From assembly GCF_012395835.1 (NCBI RefSeq), contig NZ_JAAZSQ010000009.1:16620-80619 (forward strand): a DNA stretch of 64,000 bases, given 5' to 3'. Below the pieces are notes generated by a model, which was given only the letters and a program-made list of their open reading frames with translations, made no database searches and had not been told where the DNA came from. Both the position numbers and the translations under genes were made by a program. This stretch comes from Arthrobacter mobilis. GTDB taxonomy: Bacteria; Actinomycetota; Actinomycetes; Actinomycetales; Micrococcaceae. Positions 33,266 through 42,504 of this stretch are shown here, one piece after another; position 1 is the stretch's first letter, and each line of letters begins with the position of its first letter.

Positions 33266-35428
33266 TCAGAGGGCCTGCTGGGCATGGCCGTTGATCGCAT
33301 CCGCCGCCCGGATCAGCGCCAGATGCGAAAACGCCTGCGGGTAGTTCCCGGCCATGCGCCGGTTCACCGTGTCGTACTCCTCGGACAGCAGCCCCAGCTC
33401 GTTCGCGTAGCCCACGAGCTGGTCCATCAGGTCCCGCGCATCGCCGATCCGCCCGGACCGCGCATACTGCTCCACCAGCCAGAAGGAGCAGGCCAGGAAC
33501 GGGTACTCCCCGGGCGCCAGCCCGTCCACGCCGGTCTCGGTCCGGTAGCGCCGCACCAGCCCGGCCTCGTCCACCAGTTCCCGCTCCAGCCGTTCCACCG
33601 TGCCCAGCATCATGTCGTCGTCGTACTTGACGAAGCCCACCTGCGGCAGCACCAGCAGGGCGGCATCCAGCTCGGTGCCGCCGTAGGCCTGGGTGAAGGA
33701 GTTCAGTTCCTTGTTGAAGCCGTGCGCCAGGATCTCCTCGCGGAGCCGGTCGCGCAGCTCGGCCCAGTGCCGTGCCTCCCCCTCCAGCCCGTGGTCCAGC
33801 ACGGCCCGCACACCGCGGTCGAAGGCGGCCCACATCATCACCCGGGAATGGGTGAAGTACTGCGGCTCCCCGCGGGTTTCCCAGATCCCGTGGTCCTTGG
33901 TGTCGTAGTGCTTCTCCACATAGCGCAGCAGGGCCTTCTGCAGCGGCCAGGAGAAATGGTCCTCGACGCATCCGGAGTTGCGCAGCTTTTCCAGGGCCAC
34001 CATGACCTCGCCGACCACATCCGCCTGGTACTGGTAGACCGCGCCGTTGCCGATCCGCACCGGCCGGGAGCCCGCGTAGCCGGGAAGGTGCTCGAGCACC
34101 ACCTCGGGCAGTTCCCGCTCGCCGGCCACCCCGTACATGATCTGCAGGTCCTCCGGATCCCCGGCCACCGCCCGCAGCAGCCAGTTGCGCCACTCCAGGG
34201 CCTCTTCCCCATAGCCGTGGGTCATCATGGATTCCAGCGTCAGCGCGGCGTCGCGCAGCCAGACGAACCGGTAGTCCCAGTTCCGCATCCCGCCGAACTG
34301 CTCCGGCAGCGAGGTGGTGGGGGCCGCCACGATGCCGCCGGTGGTCTCGTGCGTCATGGCCCGCAGCACCAGCAGCGACCGCTTGACCAGGTCGTGGTAG
34401 TCCCCCTGCGGCGGGAACCGGGAGCACCAGTCCTGCCAGAACCGGGTGGTCTGTTCCAGCGCTTCGTCCACATTGATCATCGCCGGCACCGGCTCGTGCG
34501 ACGGGAACCAGCACAGCTCGAAGTCCACCGTCTGCCCGGCAGCCACCGTGAACGCACCGCGGTGCCGGCGGTGGGCCCGCGACGGCAGGTCCCCGCCGTG
34601 CAGGACGACGGCGTTGGGCCCGGCAATGCCAACGATGGCCTCGGCATCGGTGCCGGGGTCCCGGGTCCGGAACACCCAGGGCACCACGTCGCCGTAGTGG
34701 AAGCGCAGGACGAGCTCCTGCTGCATGTCCACCGTGCCGGACAGGCCCTGCACGCGGCGGACCAGCGAGGCCCGCCGGTCCCCGACCGGCATGAACTCGG
34801 TCACCAGGGCCTCGCCGGTCGCCGTGCGCCAATGCGTCTGCAGCACGAAGGTGGAGGGCACGTAGGAGCGTTCGACGACGGCGGGCCGGCCGGAGTCCGG
34901 CAGGCCGGCTTCACCCGCGGCTGCCGCCATGTCCGCCGCGGGCGGCTCGAAGCCCAGGTAGTAGTCCGCCTCGGCCTCGCTGGGTGTGTAGGGCAGGTCC
35001 CAGGCCCGCTCCGCGGCGTGGCGGCCGTTGCGCGCCCCTACGGGATTGCCCGCCGGAACGGCGTCCCCGTTCCCGGCGTCGCCGTTGCCGGAAACCTCAG
35101 TCAGCCCGTCCCGGGCCTCGGCGTCCGCACCGGCGCCGCTGGCGGCGGCGTCCGGCGCCACCGTGCGGTCGGGCCGTTCGGCCACCCGGACCGGGTCATT
35201 GGTGCCGGCAGCTTCCGGCCCGGCTCCCATGGGCGCCCCGCTTTCGCGCTCGGCGGCGGCGGGAGCCAGCAGCCAGCGGCCGTGGTGCGGCTCGCCCAGC
35301 AGTGCGGCGAAGACCGAGGGCGAATCGAACCGCGGGAAGCACAGCCAGTCCATGCTGCCCGAGCGCGAGATCAGCGCCCCGGTATGCAGGTCCGATAGGA
35401 GAGCATAATCCTCGATAGGCGACGCCAT
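33266..35428 (-). CDS. Glycoside hydrolase family 15 protein (trehalase/glucoamylase-like)
   Basis: This 720-residue cytoplasmic protein resembles actinobacterial GH15 enzymes, including mycobacterial trehalase. The N-terminal part starts IEDYALLSDLHTGALISRSGSMDWLCFPRFDSPSVFAALLG. The (alpha/alpha)6 catalytic part has MRNWDYRFVWLRDAALTLE, KHYDTKDHGIWETRGEP and GEYPFLACSFWLVEQYA. Residues about 58-140 are an Ala/Gly/Asp-rich insertion absent from typical 600-residue homologues. The predicted activity is hydrolysis of alpha-glucosides such as trehalose. The start is ATG 35428. Confidence 0.9.
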   Translation of the reverse strand: MASPIEDYALLSDLHTGALISRSGSMDWLCFPRFDSPSVFAALLGEPHHGRWLLAPAAAERESGAPMGAGPEAAGTNDPVRVAERPDRTVAPDAAASGAGADAEARDGLTEVSGNGDAGNGDAVPAGNPVGARNGRHAAERAWDLPYTPSEAEADYYLGFEPPAADMAAAAGEAGLPDSGRPAVVERSYVPSTFVLQTHWRTATGEALVTEFMPVGDRRASLVRRVQGLSGTVDMQQELVLRFHYGDVVPWVFRTRDPGTDAEAIVGIAGPNAVVLHGGDLPSRAHRRHRGAFTVAAGQTVDFELCWFPSHEPVPAMINVDEALEQTTRFWQDWCSRFPPQGDYHDLVKRSLLVLRAMTHETTGGIVAAPTTSLPEQFGGMRNWDYRFVWLRDAALTLESMMTHGYGEEALEWRNWLLRAVAGDPEDLQIMYGVAGERELPEVVLEHLPGYAGSRPVRIGNGAVYQYQADVVGEVMVALEKLRNSGCVEDHFSWPLQKALLRYVEKHYDTKDHGIWETRGEPQYFTHSRVMMWAAFDRGVRAVLDHGLEGEARHWAELRDRLREEILAHGFNKELNSFTQAYGGTELDAALLVLPQVGFVKYDDDMMLGTVERLERELVDEAGLVRRYRTETGVDGLAPGEYPFLACSFWLVEQYARSGRIGDARDLMDQLVGYANELGLLSEEYDTVNRRMAGNYPQAFSHLALIRAADAINGHAQQAL

Positions 35429-35491
35429 TCATCTACTGAATCACAGCAGACTTATTATTTCCACGGCGGCTGGGCCGGGCCGGCCCGGGCG

Positions 35492-35620
35492 TCAGTCGGT
35501 TTCCGGGCCCGCGCAGCGGCGGCAGCCGTGGTGGCCGGAGCCGGCGCACGCCTGGGGGCCTGAGGCGATGCCGGCCAGCCAGGCCTGCTGGAAGGACCGT
35601 TCTTCGTAGGGTTGCTGCAT
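35492..35620 (-). CDS. 42-residue Cys/His-rich small protein
   Basis: A short frame starts at ATG 35620 with AGGAAT upstream and encodes MQQPYEERSFQQAWLAGIAS, then a segment with three Cys and two His (CAGSGHHGCRRC) before PETD. The Cys/His spacing suggests a small metal-binding knuckle. It lies alone between the GH15 gene and GDPD on the same strand. Codon use is GC3-rich like genuine genes, but its size leaves doubt. Confidence 0.45.
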   Translation of the reverse strand: MQQPYEERSFQQAWLAGIASGPQACAGSGHHGCRRCAGPETD

Positions 35621-35857
35621 AATGCCGATTCCTGCTTCGTGTTCCACCTGATGTCCTGCCTGTGGCAGCGGCTGCGGCGGTGCCGGCGCACGCCTGGCGT
35701 CGAATGCGCACGGCGGCGCACCGCAGGATCGGCTGCGGCGCGCCGCCCGGTCCGGGGCCCGGAGCGGGCAAGAGGTCCTCGGGGCTTCCCGGACCGCGCA
35801 CTCCCTGAAGGAGCGGGCCGCGGCGGTGGTGTGGATGCGCGGCCCTCCGGGATCAGG

Positions 35858-36787
35858 CTACAAAGGCGGCGCCGGGGTGTCTGTGTGCAGGCGCACAGCC
35901 CCGTGCGGCAATTCCTGTGCAGCTGCTGGACCGTGCTCCAGTTGCCGGCGCACCTGCGCCGGCCAGTTCGTGGTGATCTCCTGGATACCCAGCTCCCGGC
36001 ACAGCTCGACGTCGGCAGGGCTGTCCACGGTCCACGCCCGCAGGCGCACGCCCCGGGCCAGCCAGCGCTCCACGAGCGGGCGGTGGGACCTGATGTAGTC
36101 CACGCCCGGGCCGGCCATCCCCGCGCGCTCGTGCTCGACCAGGCGCTCGCCCTCGGACAGCGCGCGGCGGATCAGGGTGGCGACGGCGCCCGCCGTCAGG
36201 CTGCCCAGGAACAGGCTGTCCCGGATCTCGTCGGAGGTGACATCATCCAGCAGCTGGCACAGATGGTCGGCGGGGACGAGTTCGCCCAGATGCTCGATGG
36301 CGCCGGGATGGAAGCTCATCAGGGAGATCCTGATCCCGTCGAGGGTGGAGGTCTCCGGGTCCCAGCCTTCGGCCAGCAGGTACTCGAGCAGTTCGTCCTC
36401 CAGCTGCTGGCCGTAGGGGCTGGGATGCTTGAGCTCGATGGCCAGATCCAGCGGGCGGCCGGCACCGCGCATGATCTGCAGCAGGTCGTCCACGGTGACC
36501 AGCTGGTCCGCGGTGCCGCCGTATTCGGGCGGGATGGCCGCACCCCGCCAGGAGGAAACATCCAGGCTCAGCAGTTCCTCCAGCGTGTGGTCGGCGACGT
36601 GGCCGGTTCCTGTGGAAGTACGCTCCAGTGTGAAATCGTGGAAGCAGACGAGCTTGAGGTCTTTGGTCAGGTGGATGTCGCATTCGATTCCGTCCGCGCC
36701 GTCGGCGATGGCCTGCAGGAACGCTGCGCGCGTGTTCTCGGCGTATTGCCCGCTGGAGCCGCGGTGGGCGAAGATCTTGTGCTTCAT
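35858..36787 (-). CDS. Glycerophosphodiester phosphodiesterase
   Basis: This 309-residue enzyme cleaves glycerophosphodiesters to glycerol-3-phosphate and alcohol. The GDPD motif is clear: FAHRGSSGQYAENT at the N-terminus, GIECDIHLTKD with acidic metal ligands, VCFHDFTLERTS with the second catalytic His, and LAIELKHP. It lacks a signal peptide. ATG 36787 is chosen because TACCGT (36795-36800) ends 7 nt upstream (leaderless); GTG 36796 is also in frame. Confidence 0.93.
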   Translation of the reverse strand: MKHKIFAHRGSSGQYAENTRAAFLQAIADGADGIECDIHLTKDLKLVCFHDFTLERTSTGTGHVADHTLEELLSLDVSSWRGAAIPPEYGGTADQLVTVDDLLQIMRGAGRPLDLAIELKHPSPYGQQLEDELLEYLLAEGWDPETSTLDGIRISLMSFHPGAIEHLGELVPADHLCQLLDDVTSDEIRDSLFLGSLTAGAVATLIRRALSEGERLVEHERAGMAGPGVDYIRSHRPLVERWLARGVRLRAWTVDSPADVELCRELGIQEITTNWPAQVRRQLEHGPAAAQELPHGAVRLHTDTPAPPL

Positions 36788-36858
36788 GATGTTCACGGTA
36801 CGCGGACTGGCTGCCCGGACCTAAGGATCCGGCTCAAACTAGGAACGGTGGACTTGCA

Positions 36859-38169
36859 GTGACACTTCGGGAAACGGACCGGCAGGTCCCGGCCGGGGCG
36901 CGGGCTGCCGGCAGCGGACGGGACCTGCCCGGCGATGCCGGGCGGGCCGCCGCCCTGCGGGAAATGAAAAGGGTGGCCACCGGCCTGCTGGTGCTGCTGG
37001 CCGTAATCTTCCTGGCCGCCTTCGCGCTGCAGGAACGCTACCCCTGGCTGCAGTACGTCCGGGCGGCGGCCGAGGGCGGCATGGTCGGGGCGCTGGCGGA
37101 CTGGTTCGCGGTCACCGCCCTGTTCAGGCATCCGCTGGGCCTGCGGATCCCGCACACCGCCATCATTCCGCGGCGCAAGGACCAGATCGGCGCCAGCCTG
37201 GGCCAGTTCGTGGAACAGAATTTCCTGGACGAGGACGTGGTCCAGGCCAAGATCCGCACCCTGGGCATCTCGCGGCGCGCCGGCAGCTGGCTATCCCGGC
37301 CCGAGAGCGCGGACCGGGTGGCGCGCGAAGGCGCAGCCGCGATCCGCGGCGCCATGCTGGTGCTCAATGACGAGGACGTCCAGGACATCATCGAGTCCAT
37401 GGCCCGGCGCTACCTGCTGGATCCGCCGTGGGGTCCGCCGCTGGGCCGGCTGCTCAAGCGCGTGCTGGACGACGGCCACCACCTGAAGCTGGTGGACCTG
37501 CTGGTGGACCGGGCAGCCGAGTGGGTGCTGGAGAACGAGGAGGTCGTGATCCGGATGGTCTCCGAGCGCTCGCCCACCTGGGTGCCGCAGATCATGGACT
37601 CCCTGGTGGGCCAGAAGGTGCATCTGGAGCTGTACAGGTTCGTCATGGCCGTGCAGGACGATCCGAACCACGAGGTGCGCCGGCAGCTGGACCGGTACCT
37701 GCTGTCCCTGACCGAGGACCTGCAGCATGACGCGGAGATGATCGCCAAGGTGGAAGCGATCAAGCACAACGCGCTGGGCGATCCGGAGGTCCGGGCCCTG
37801 GCCGCCCGCACCTGGGAAACCATCAAGACGGCGCTGCTGGACGCCGTCGAGGATCCGGACAGCGAGCTCAGCCGCGCCTTCACCAGCGCCGTGCGGGAGT
37901 TCGGCAGCCGGCTGGCCACCGACGAGCAGCTCTCGGCCAAGGTGGACGGCTGGATCACCGAGGCCACCGGCTACCTGGTGCGCAACTACCGCTCGCAGAT
38001 CGCCGGGGTGATCACCGAGACGGTGGAGCGCTGGGACGCCCAGGAGACCTCCCGGAAAATCGAGCTGCAGGTGGGCCGGGACCTGCAGTTCATCCGGATC
38101 AACGGCACGGTGGTCGGCTCGCTGGCCGGGCTGGCCATCTACGCCGTGGCCAGCGCCGTCTTCGGCTGA
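36859..38169 (+). CDS. DUF445 membrane-associated protein
   Basis: This 436-residue protein has a disordered N-terminus (about 1-34), one membrane helix (about 41-60), the DUF445 signature AAAEGGMVGALADWFAVTALFRHPLGLRIPHTAIIP, a long helical domain and a C-terminal membrane helix after FIRINGTVVGSLAGL. DUF445 proteins are YheB-like and of unknown role. GTG 36859 is used. It is divergent from GDPD, and its 3' end overlaps pxpC by 31 bp on the opposite strand. Confidence 0.88.
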   Translation: MTLRETDRQVPAGARAAGSGRDLPGDAGRAAALREMKRVATGLLVLLAVIFLAAFALQERYPWLQYVRAAAEGGMVGALADWFAVTALFRHPLGLRIPHTAIIPRRKDQIGASLGQFVEQNFLDEDVVQAKIRTLGISRRAGSWLSRPESADRVAREGAAAIRGAMLVLNDEDVQDIIESMARRYLLDPPWGPPLGRLLKRVLDDGHHLKLVDLLVDRAAEWVLENEEVVIRMVSERSPTWVPQIMDSLVGQKVHLELYRFVMAVQDDPNHEVRRQLDRYLLSLTEDLQHDAEMIAKVEAIKHNALGDPEVRALAARTWETIKTALLDAVEDPDSELSRAFTSAVREFGSRLATDEQLSAKVDGWITEATGYLVRNYRSQIAGVITETVERWDAQETSRKIELQVGRDLQFIRINGTVVGSLAGLAIYAVASAVFG

Positions 38170-39041
38170 CCCAGGAACCGCACCTGCTGCCCCGGCCGGG
38201 CCTGGGCCAGCAGCGGCAGGTCCGCCGGCACGACGACGGCGGGCACCGGGTAGCCGCCGGTCACCGGGTGGTCCGCCAGGAAGACGGTCGGCAGCCCCGA
38301 GGGCGGGACCTGGACGGCGCCGGTGACCATGCCCTCGCTGGGCAGCTCGCCGCCCACGGCCCGCTCCAGCGGACGGCCCAGCAGCCGCACACCCACGCGG
38401 TTGCTCTCCGGGCTGACCGTCCAGTCCCGGCCGGTCAGGCACTGCCAGGCCTGCGGGGTGAACCAGTCCAGCCGGGGGCCGGGCTGGATCCGCACGGCGA
38501 TCCGCCGGGCCGGCGGGACCGCGGCGGGAACCCAGGCAGGCTCCGGGGACGCTGCCGGGGCCTGCCCGGTGCGGAGCACGTCCCCGGCGCGCAGCGGGGC
38601 CGGACCCAGGCCGGAGAGCACGTCCGCCGAGCGCGAGCCCATCAGGGTGTCCGCCTCGATCCCGCCGGCCACCGCAAGGTAGTAGCGCAGGCCCGACGCT
38701 GCCGGGCCGATGCGCAGCCGCCCGCCCGCCGGCACGGCCAGGGGCCGGTTGGCCGCCTCCTCCTGCCGGCGGGCAGCTCCTGCCCGCCCGGTCCCGGCCA
38801 GCGTGACCGGGCCGCGCGCACCGGTGACGGCCACCGCCGCAGCCGCGGCGAACTCCAGTTCGGCCCCGCCGAGCAGCAGCTCCAGCCCCGCAGCCCCGGG
38901 CGCATTGCCCACCAGCCGGTTGGCCAGGCGCAGGGCGCGCGCATCCAGCGCCCCGGAGGGGCTCAGCCCCATGGCGGCGTGGCCGGGCCGGCCCAGGTCC
39001 TCGATCAGCAGCTGGGCCCCCGGGCTGAGCACGGTGATCAT
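38139..39041 (-). CDS. pxpC: 5-oxoprolinase subunit C (biotin-dependent carboxyltransferase-like)
   Basis: This subunit, also called KipA/YbgK, acts with PxpA and PxpB in ATP-dependent opening of 5-oxoproline to glutamate. The 300-residue protein has the family features LIEDLGRPGHAAMGLSPSGALD, YYLAVAGGIE, and GMVTGAVQVPPSGLPTVFLADHPVTGGYP. Its start is 3 bp after the pxpB stop. Confidence 0.93.
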   Translation of the reverse strand: MITVLSPGAQLLIEDLGRPGHAAMGLSPSGALDARALRLANRLVGNAPGAAGLELLLGGAELEFAAAAAVAVTGARGPVTLAGTGRAGAARRQEEAANRPLAVPAGGRLRIGPAASGLRYYLAVAGGIEADTLMGSRSADVLSGLGPAPLRAGDVLRTGQAPAASPEPAWVPAAVPPARRIAVRIQPGPRLDWFTPQAWQCLTGRDWTVSPESNRVGVRLLGRPLERAVGGELPSEGMVTGAVQVPPSGLPTVFLADHPVTGGYPVPAVVVPADLPLLAQARPGQQVRFLGQPKTALATA

Positions 39042-39043
39042 CC

Positions 39044-39652
39044 TCAGGCCTCCGTGAACCGGACCACCGTGCCGGGCAGGATCAGCGCCGGTTCCGGGCG
39101 CGAGGCGTCCCAGAGCCGCGCCTCGGTCCGCCCGATCAGCTGCCAGCCGCCGGGCGAGGCGGACGGGTAGACGCCGCTGAATTCCCCGGCCAGCCCCACC
39201 GAGCCGGCCGGCACCCGGGTGCGCGGCACCTCGCGGCGGGGCACCTGCAGCGGGTTGCCCTCGGCCACCAGGTAGGCAAAGCCGGGGGCGAACCCGGTGA
39301 AGGCGGCGGTCCAGCGGCTGGACGTGTGCCGGCGGACCACTTCCCGCTCGCCGATCCCCAGCAGCCGGGCGACCGCCGGCAGGTCCTCGCCGGAATACTC
39401 CACCGCGATGGTGACCTGCGCGCCGCTGGCTGCCCCGCCGCCGTCGTCCGGGGCGGCGGCCTGCAGCCAGTGCCGCACCTGGCCGGCGGTGACCGAGCCG
39501 TCGAAGACGGCCAGGATGGTGCGGGCGGCGGGGACCAGGTCGACGACGCCGGGCAGCGGCGCCGCGGCGAGCGCGCGGTAGCGGGCCAGCACCTCGGCCA
39601 GGGTGGCGAACTCGGCCAGCAGCGCGCCGGGGCCGAAGGGCAGGATTTTCAC
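39044..39652 (-). CDS. pxpB: 5-oxoprolinase subunit B
   Basis: This 202-residue KipI/YbgJ-type protein shows VTIAVEYSGEDLPAVARLLGI, FTGFAPGFAYLVAEG and AGEFSGVYPSASPGGWQLIG. It phosphorylates or activates the oxoproline intermediate together with PxpC. It is in the operon pxpA-pxpB-pxpC; the gap to pxpA is 18 bp. Confidence 0.93.
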   Translation of the reverse strand: MKILPFGPGALLAEFATLAEVLARYRALAAAPLPGVVDLVPAARTILAVFDGSVTAGQVRHWLQAAAPDDGGGAASGAQVTIAVEYSGEDLPAVARLLGIGEREVVRRHTSSRWTAAFTGFAPGFAYLVAEGNPLQVPRREVPRTRVPAGSVGLAGEFSGVYPSASPGGWQLIGRTEARLWDASRPEPALILPGTVVRFTEA

Positions 39653-39670
39653 GCTCTCCTCCCGCCGGCC

Positions 39671-40399
39671 TTACACGAAGGACCTGACCGCGATGCCGGC
39701 GGCGTCCAGGCGCCGGCGCACCAGCGCGGCCATCCCGACCGCGCCCGGGGTGTCGCCGTGCACGCAGAGCGAATCCACGCCGCCGCCGCGCGCGAAGCCG
39801 ACGGCGCGGTCAGCGATCTGCTCCAGGTCGGACAGCAGCGCGCCGGGCTCCCCGCGGGGAATGAGCGTTCCGTCCGGGCGGTAGCCGCGGTCCACGAACG
39901 CCTCCCGGCGCACCGGCTGGCCGGCCTCCGCGGCCAGCTCGAGCACGGCGGAACCGGGCAGGCCCAGCACCGGCAGCGAGGCGTCGAAGGAGCGCACGGC
40001 TTCCAGCACCGCCGCGGCCTGGGCACGGTCGTGCACGATCCGGTTGTACAGCGCCCCGTGCGGCTTGACGTAGGCCACGCGGGTGCCGGCCGTGCGCGCG
40101 ATCCCGGCCAGCGCCGCCAGCTGGTAGAGCACGTCGGCGGCCAGCTCCGCCGGCTCGATGTCCATTGCCCGCCGGCCGAAGCCGGCCAGGTCCCGGTAGG
40201 CGACATGGGCCCCGACGGCCACCCCGTACCGGGCGGCCCGGCGGCAACTGGCCAGCATGGTCCTGCCGTCGCCGGCATGGAAGCCGCAGGCGATGTTGGC
40301 GCTGCTGATCAGCGGGAACATCGCGGCGTCGTCGCCCATGGTCCAGGCCCCGAAGGATTCGCCCAGGTCGCAGTTCAGGTCGATGGCTGCCTCAGGCAC
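39671..40399 (-). CDS. pxpA: 5-oxoprolinase subunit A (LamB/YcsF family)
   Basis: This 242-residue LamB/YcsF protein has IDLNCDLGESFGAW at the N-terminus, ANIACGFHAGD, VGAHVAYRDLAGFGRR and YVKPHGALYN. It completes the 5-oxoprolinase set, recycling pyroglutamate formed from glutamine and glutathione. GTG 40399 overlaps the EcsC gene stop by 8 nt, so all four genes are coupled. Confidence 0.93.
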   Translation of the reverse strand: MPEAAIDLNCDLGESFGAWTMGDDAAMFPLISSANIACGFHAGDGRTMLASCRRAARYGVAVGAHVAYRDLAGFGRRAMDIEPAELAADVLYQLAALAGIARTAGTRVAYVKPHGALYNRIVHDRAQAAAVLEAVRSFDASLPVLGLPGSAVLELAAEAGQPVRREAFVDRGYRPDGTLIPRGEPGALLSDLEQIADRAVGFARGGGVDSLCVHGDTPGAVGMAALVRRRLDAAGIAVRSFV

Positions 40400-41297
40400 C
40401 GTCCCCGCCGCTTTCGGGGCTGCCGGATCCGGGCGGGTGCAGCCGGGTCCGCTCCTGCTCCTCCAGGGCCTGCTGCACCGCGGCCCGGCGGGCCCGGCCG
40501 GCGCCCGGCAGCGGCAGCGGGAAGCGCCCGGGCAACCGGTACTTGGTCCGGGCCAGGTCCTCCACCAGCTCCATCGGCAGCACCAGCGGCAGTTCACCGA
40601 AGGCCTCGCGGGTGTTCTCGATGACCCGCCGGCCCATGGCGTGGTTGCCGGCCCCGCCCACGACGGCGCCGATGCCGAAGGGCACCGCCCGGCCGAGCAG
40701 CGCCGTGCCCTGTTTGGCCAGGAGCCTTTTCAGGAAGCGCTTGCGCAGGCTGCGCACCAGCGACCCGACGAGCCCGGAGGGCATGCTCTGGCCCACGAGG
40801 TTGCCCCAGTTCAGCCCCGGGGCGGCCCCGCGCTGTCCGGCGAACTCCTTGATCAGCGCCCCGCCTTCGTCGCCCATGATGATGGCCATGACCATCGCCT
40901 GCGCCCGCTCGGGTTCGGCGGTGGGGATGCCGTGCAGTTCCGCGACCGACTGGGCGTACAGGGCGGTGGCCTCCAGGAAGCCGACGGTGGCCGCCGCGGA
41001 GAGTCCCAGGGTGGCCAGGGTGCCGATCCCGGGAACGATCGCGAACGCGCCCACCGTGGCACCGCCGGCGGTCACGGCGGCCAGGTAGTCCCGCTCCAGC
41101 CGGCCGGCCAGCTCAGCCGGGCCCGCATCGGGGTACTTGCGCCGGTAGCGGTTCAGGTTGGCCAGCACCAGCGGCCGCTGCACCTCCAGCGCCTTCAGGA
41201 TGGCGTTGGCCAGACCCGGCTTCGGATTGCCGTGCTTGTCGAAGGCGGCCCCCGCCGCCATCCTCATTGCCGGGTTGAATTTCCTTCCCATGGCCAT
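40392..41297 (-). CDS. EcsC family protein
   Basis: This 301-residue protein has a central hydrophobic region (about 79-112, VGAFAIVPGIGTLATLGLSAAATVGFLEATALYAQSVA-like) and a second near VPFGIGAVVGGAGNHAMGRRVIENTREAFG, both typical of the EcsC family of unknown function. A strong GGAGGG 5 nt before ATG 41297 sets the start and excludes a longer frame. It precedes and overlaps pxpA, but a link to oxoproline use is unproven. Confidence 0.82.
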   Translation of the reverse strand: MAMGRKFNPAMRMAAGAAFDKHGNPKPGLANAILKALEVQRPLVLANLNRYRRKYPDAGPAELAGRLERDYLAAVTAGGATVGAFAIVPGIGTLATLGLSAAATVGFLEATALYAQSVAELHGIPTAEPERAQAMVMAIIMGDEGGALIKEFAGQRGAAPGLNWGNLVGQSMPSGLVGSLVRSLRKRFLKRLLAKQGTALLGRAVPFGIGAVVGGAGNHAMGRRVIENTREAFGELPLVLPMELVEDLARTKYRLPGRFPLPLPGAGRARRAAVQQALEEQERTRLHPPGSGSPESGGDGA

Positions 41298-41392
41298 AAG
41301 CCCTCCGAAAGCAGTTGCCGCACCAGCATGGACAGGACCCAGCCTATGTCGCCGAGGGCCCTGCGGCGAGCGGAGCGGATTGCGGGAGGCGG

Positions 41393-42412
41393 TCAGCCCA
41401 GCCCCCAGGCCCCGGCCAGCAGCTCGTAGGAACGTTCCCGGACGGCCGGGTCCCAGGCATAGGTGACGACCATCAGCTCGTCGATGCCGGCGCTGCCGGC
41501 CAGCCGCTCCAGCTGCGCGCGCACCGTCTCCGGGGTGCCGACGGCGCTGGCGGCCATCCGGGCCCGCACCTGCGCGGCTTCCTCCGGCTGCCAGCCGGCC
41601 ATCACATCCGGCACCGGCGGCTGGACCGGCCGCCGGCCGTGAGCGACGATGTCCCTCACCAGCAGCCGGTGCGAGCTGAACTGGAACTCGGCCTCTTCCT
41701 GGCTCCCGGCCACCAGCACATTGACCCCGGCGATTACGTAGGGCTCGGCAATCTGGGCGGTGTCGGCGGCGGGATTGAAGTTCTGCCGGTAGACGGCGAC
41801 CGCCTCGTTCAGCGACTGCGGGGCAAAATGCGAGGCGGCGGCAAAGGGCAGCCCCAGCAGCGCCGCCACCGCCGCGCCGCCGGTGGAGGAGCCGAGCACG
41901 CACATCGGCACCTGGGTGTTCCGCGCGGTCACGGCGCGCACCAGGGTGCCTTCCTGGGCGCCGAACAGCTGCTGCAGTTCCACGATCTCCCCGGCGAAGG
42001 CCTGGCCGGAGGAATCGCCCCGGCGCAGCATCGCGGCCGTCCGCGGGTCGGTCCCCGGGGCGCGGCCGAGCCCGAGGTCGATCCGGTCCGGGTACATGTT
42101 GGCCAGCGTGCCGAACTGTTCGGCGACCACCAGCGGGGCATGGTTGGGCAGCATCACTCCCCCGGCGCCGATGCGGATCCGGGAGGTGCGGGCCGCGGCA
42201 TGACCGATCAGCACCGTGGTCGCCGAGCTGGCCACGCCCTCGTTGTTATGGTGCTCGGCGTACCAAAACCGCTTGTACCCGGTACGGTCGGCGAGCTCGG
42301 CCAGCCGGGCGCTGGCCTCGATCGCCTCCCCGACCGACTGGCCGGCGGAGAGCGGGGCGAGATCCAGGACCGAGAGCTGGACGGTGCCGGCGGGGGCGAA
42401 GGCGGTGGACAT
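41393..42412 (-). CDS. LLM-class flavin-dependent oxidoreductase
   Basis: This 339-residue protein has the luciferase-like monooxygenase TIM barrel: SVLDLAPLSAGQSVGEAIEAS, the YAEHHNNEGVASSATTVLIGHAAARTSRIRIGAGG core, and LGLGRAPGTDPRTAAMLRR. This is the MsnO8-type (alkanal monooxygenase-like) subgroup. It uses reduced FMN or F420; which one cannot be decided. It stands alone. Confidence 0.92.
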   Translation of the reverse strand: MSTAFAPAGTVQLSVLDLAPLSAGQSVGEAIEASARLAELADRTGYKRFWYAEHHNNEGVASSATTVLIGHAAARTSRIRIGAGGVMLPNHAPLVVAEQFGTLANMYPDRIDLGLGRAPGTDPRTAAMLRRGDSSGQAFAGEIVELQQLFGAQEGTLVRAVTARNTQVPMCVLGSSTGGAAVAALLGLPFAAASHFAPQSLNEAVAVYRQNFNPAADTAQIAEPYVIAGVNVLVAGSQEEAEFQFSSHRLLVRDIVAHGRRPVQPPVPDVMAGWQPEEAAQVRARMAASAVGTPETVRAQLERLAGSAGIDELMVVTYAWDPAVRERSYELLAGAWGLG

Positions 42413-42504
42413 GGCGGGACTCCTGGTGCAAGTGGCGGCGGGGAGTGGCGGGTTCCCGTTCCCAAGCCTACTGTCCGGCCCGCTGGCGGGCAGCAGGCAG
42501 GGCG

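Noticed and set aside
35433..35801. 122-codon minus-strand frame in the GH15-GDPD gap
   Set aside because: Arg/Pro-rich composition and no ribosome-binding site; the 42-codon ORF in another frame is a better candidate.
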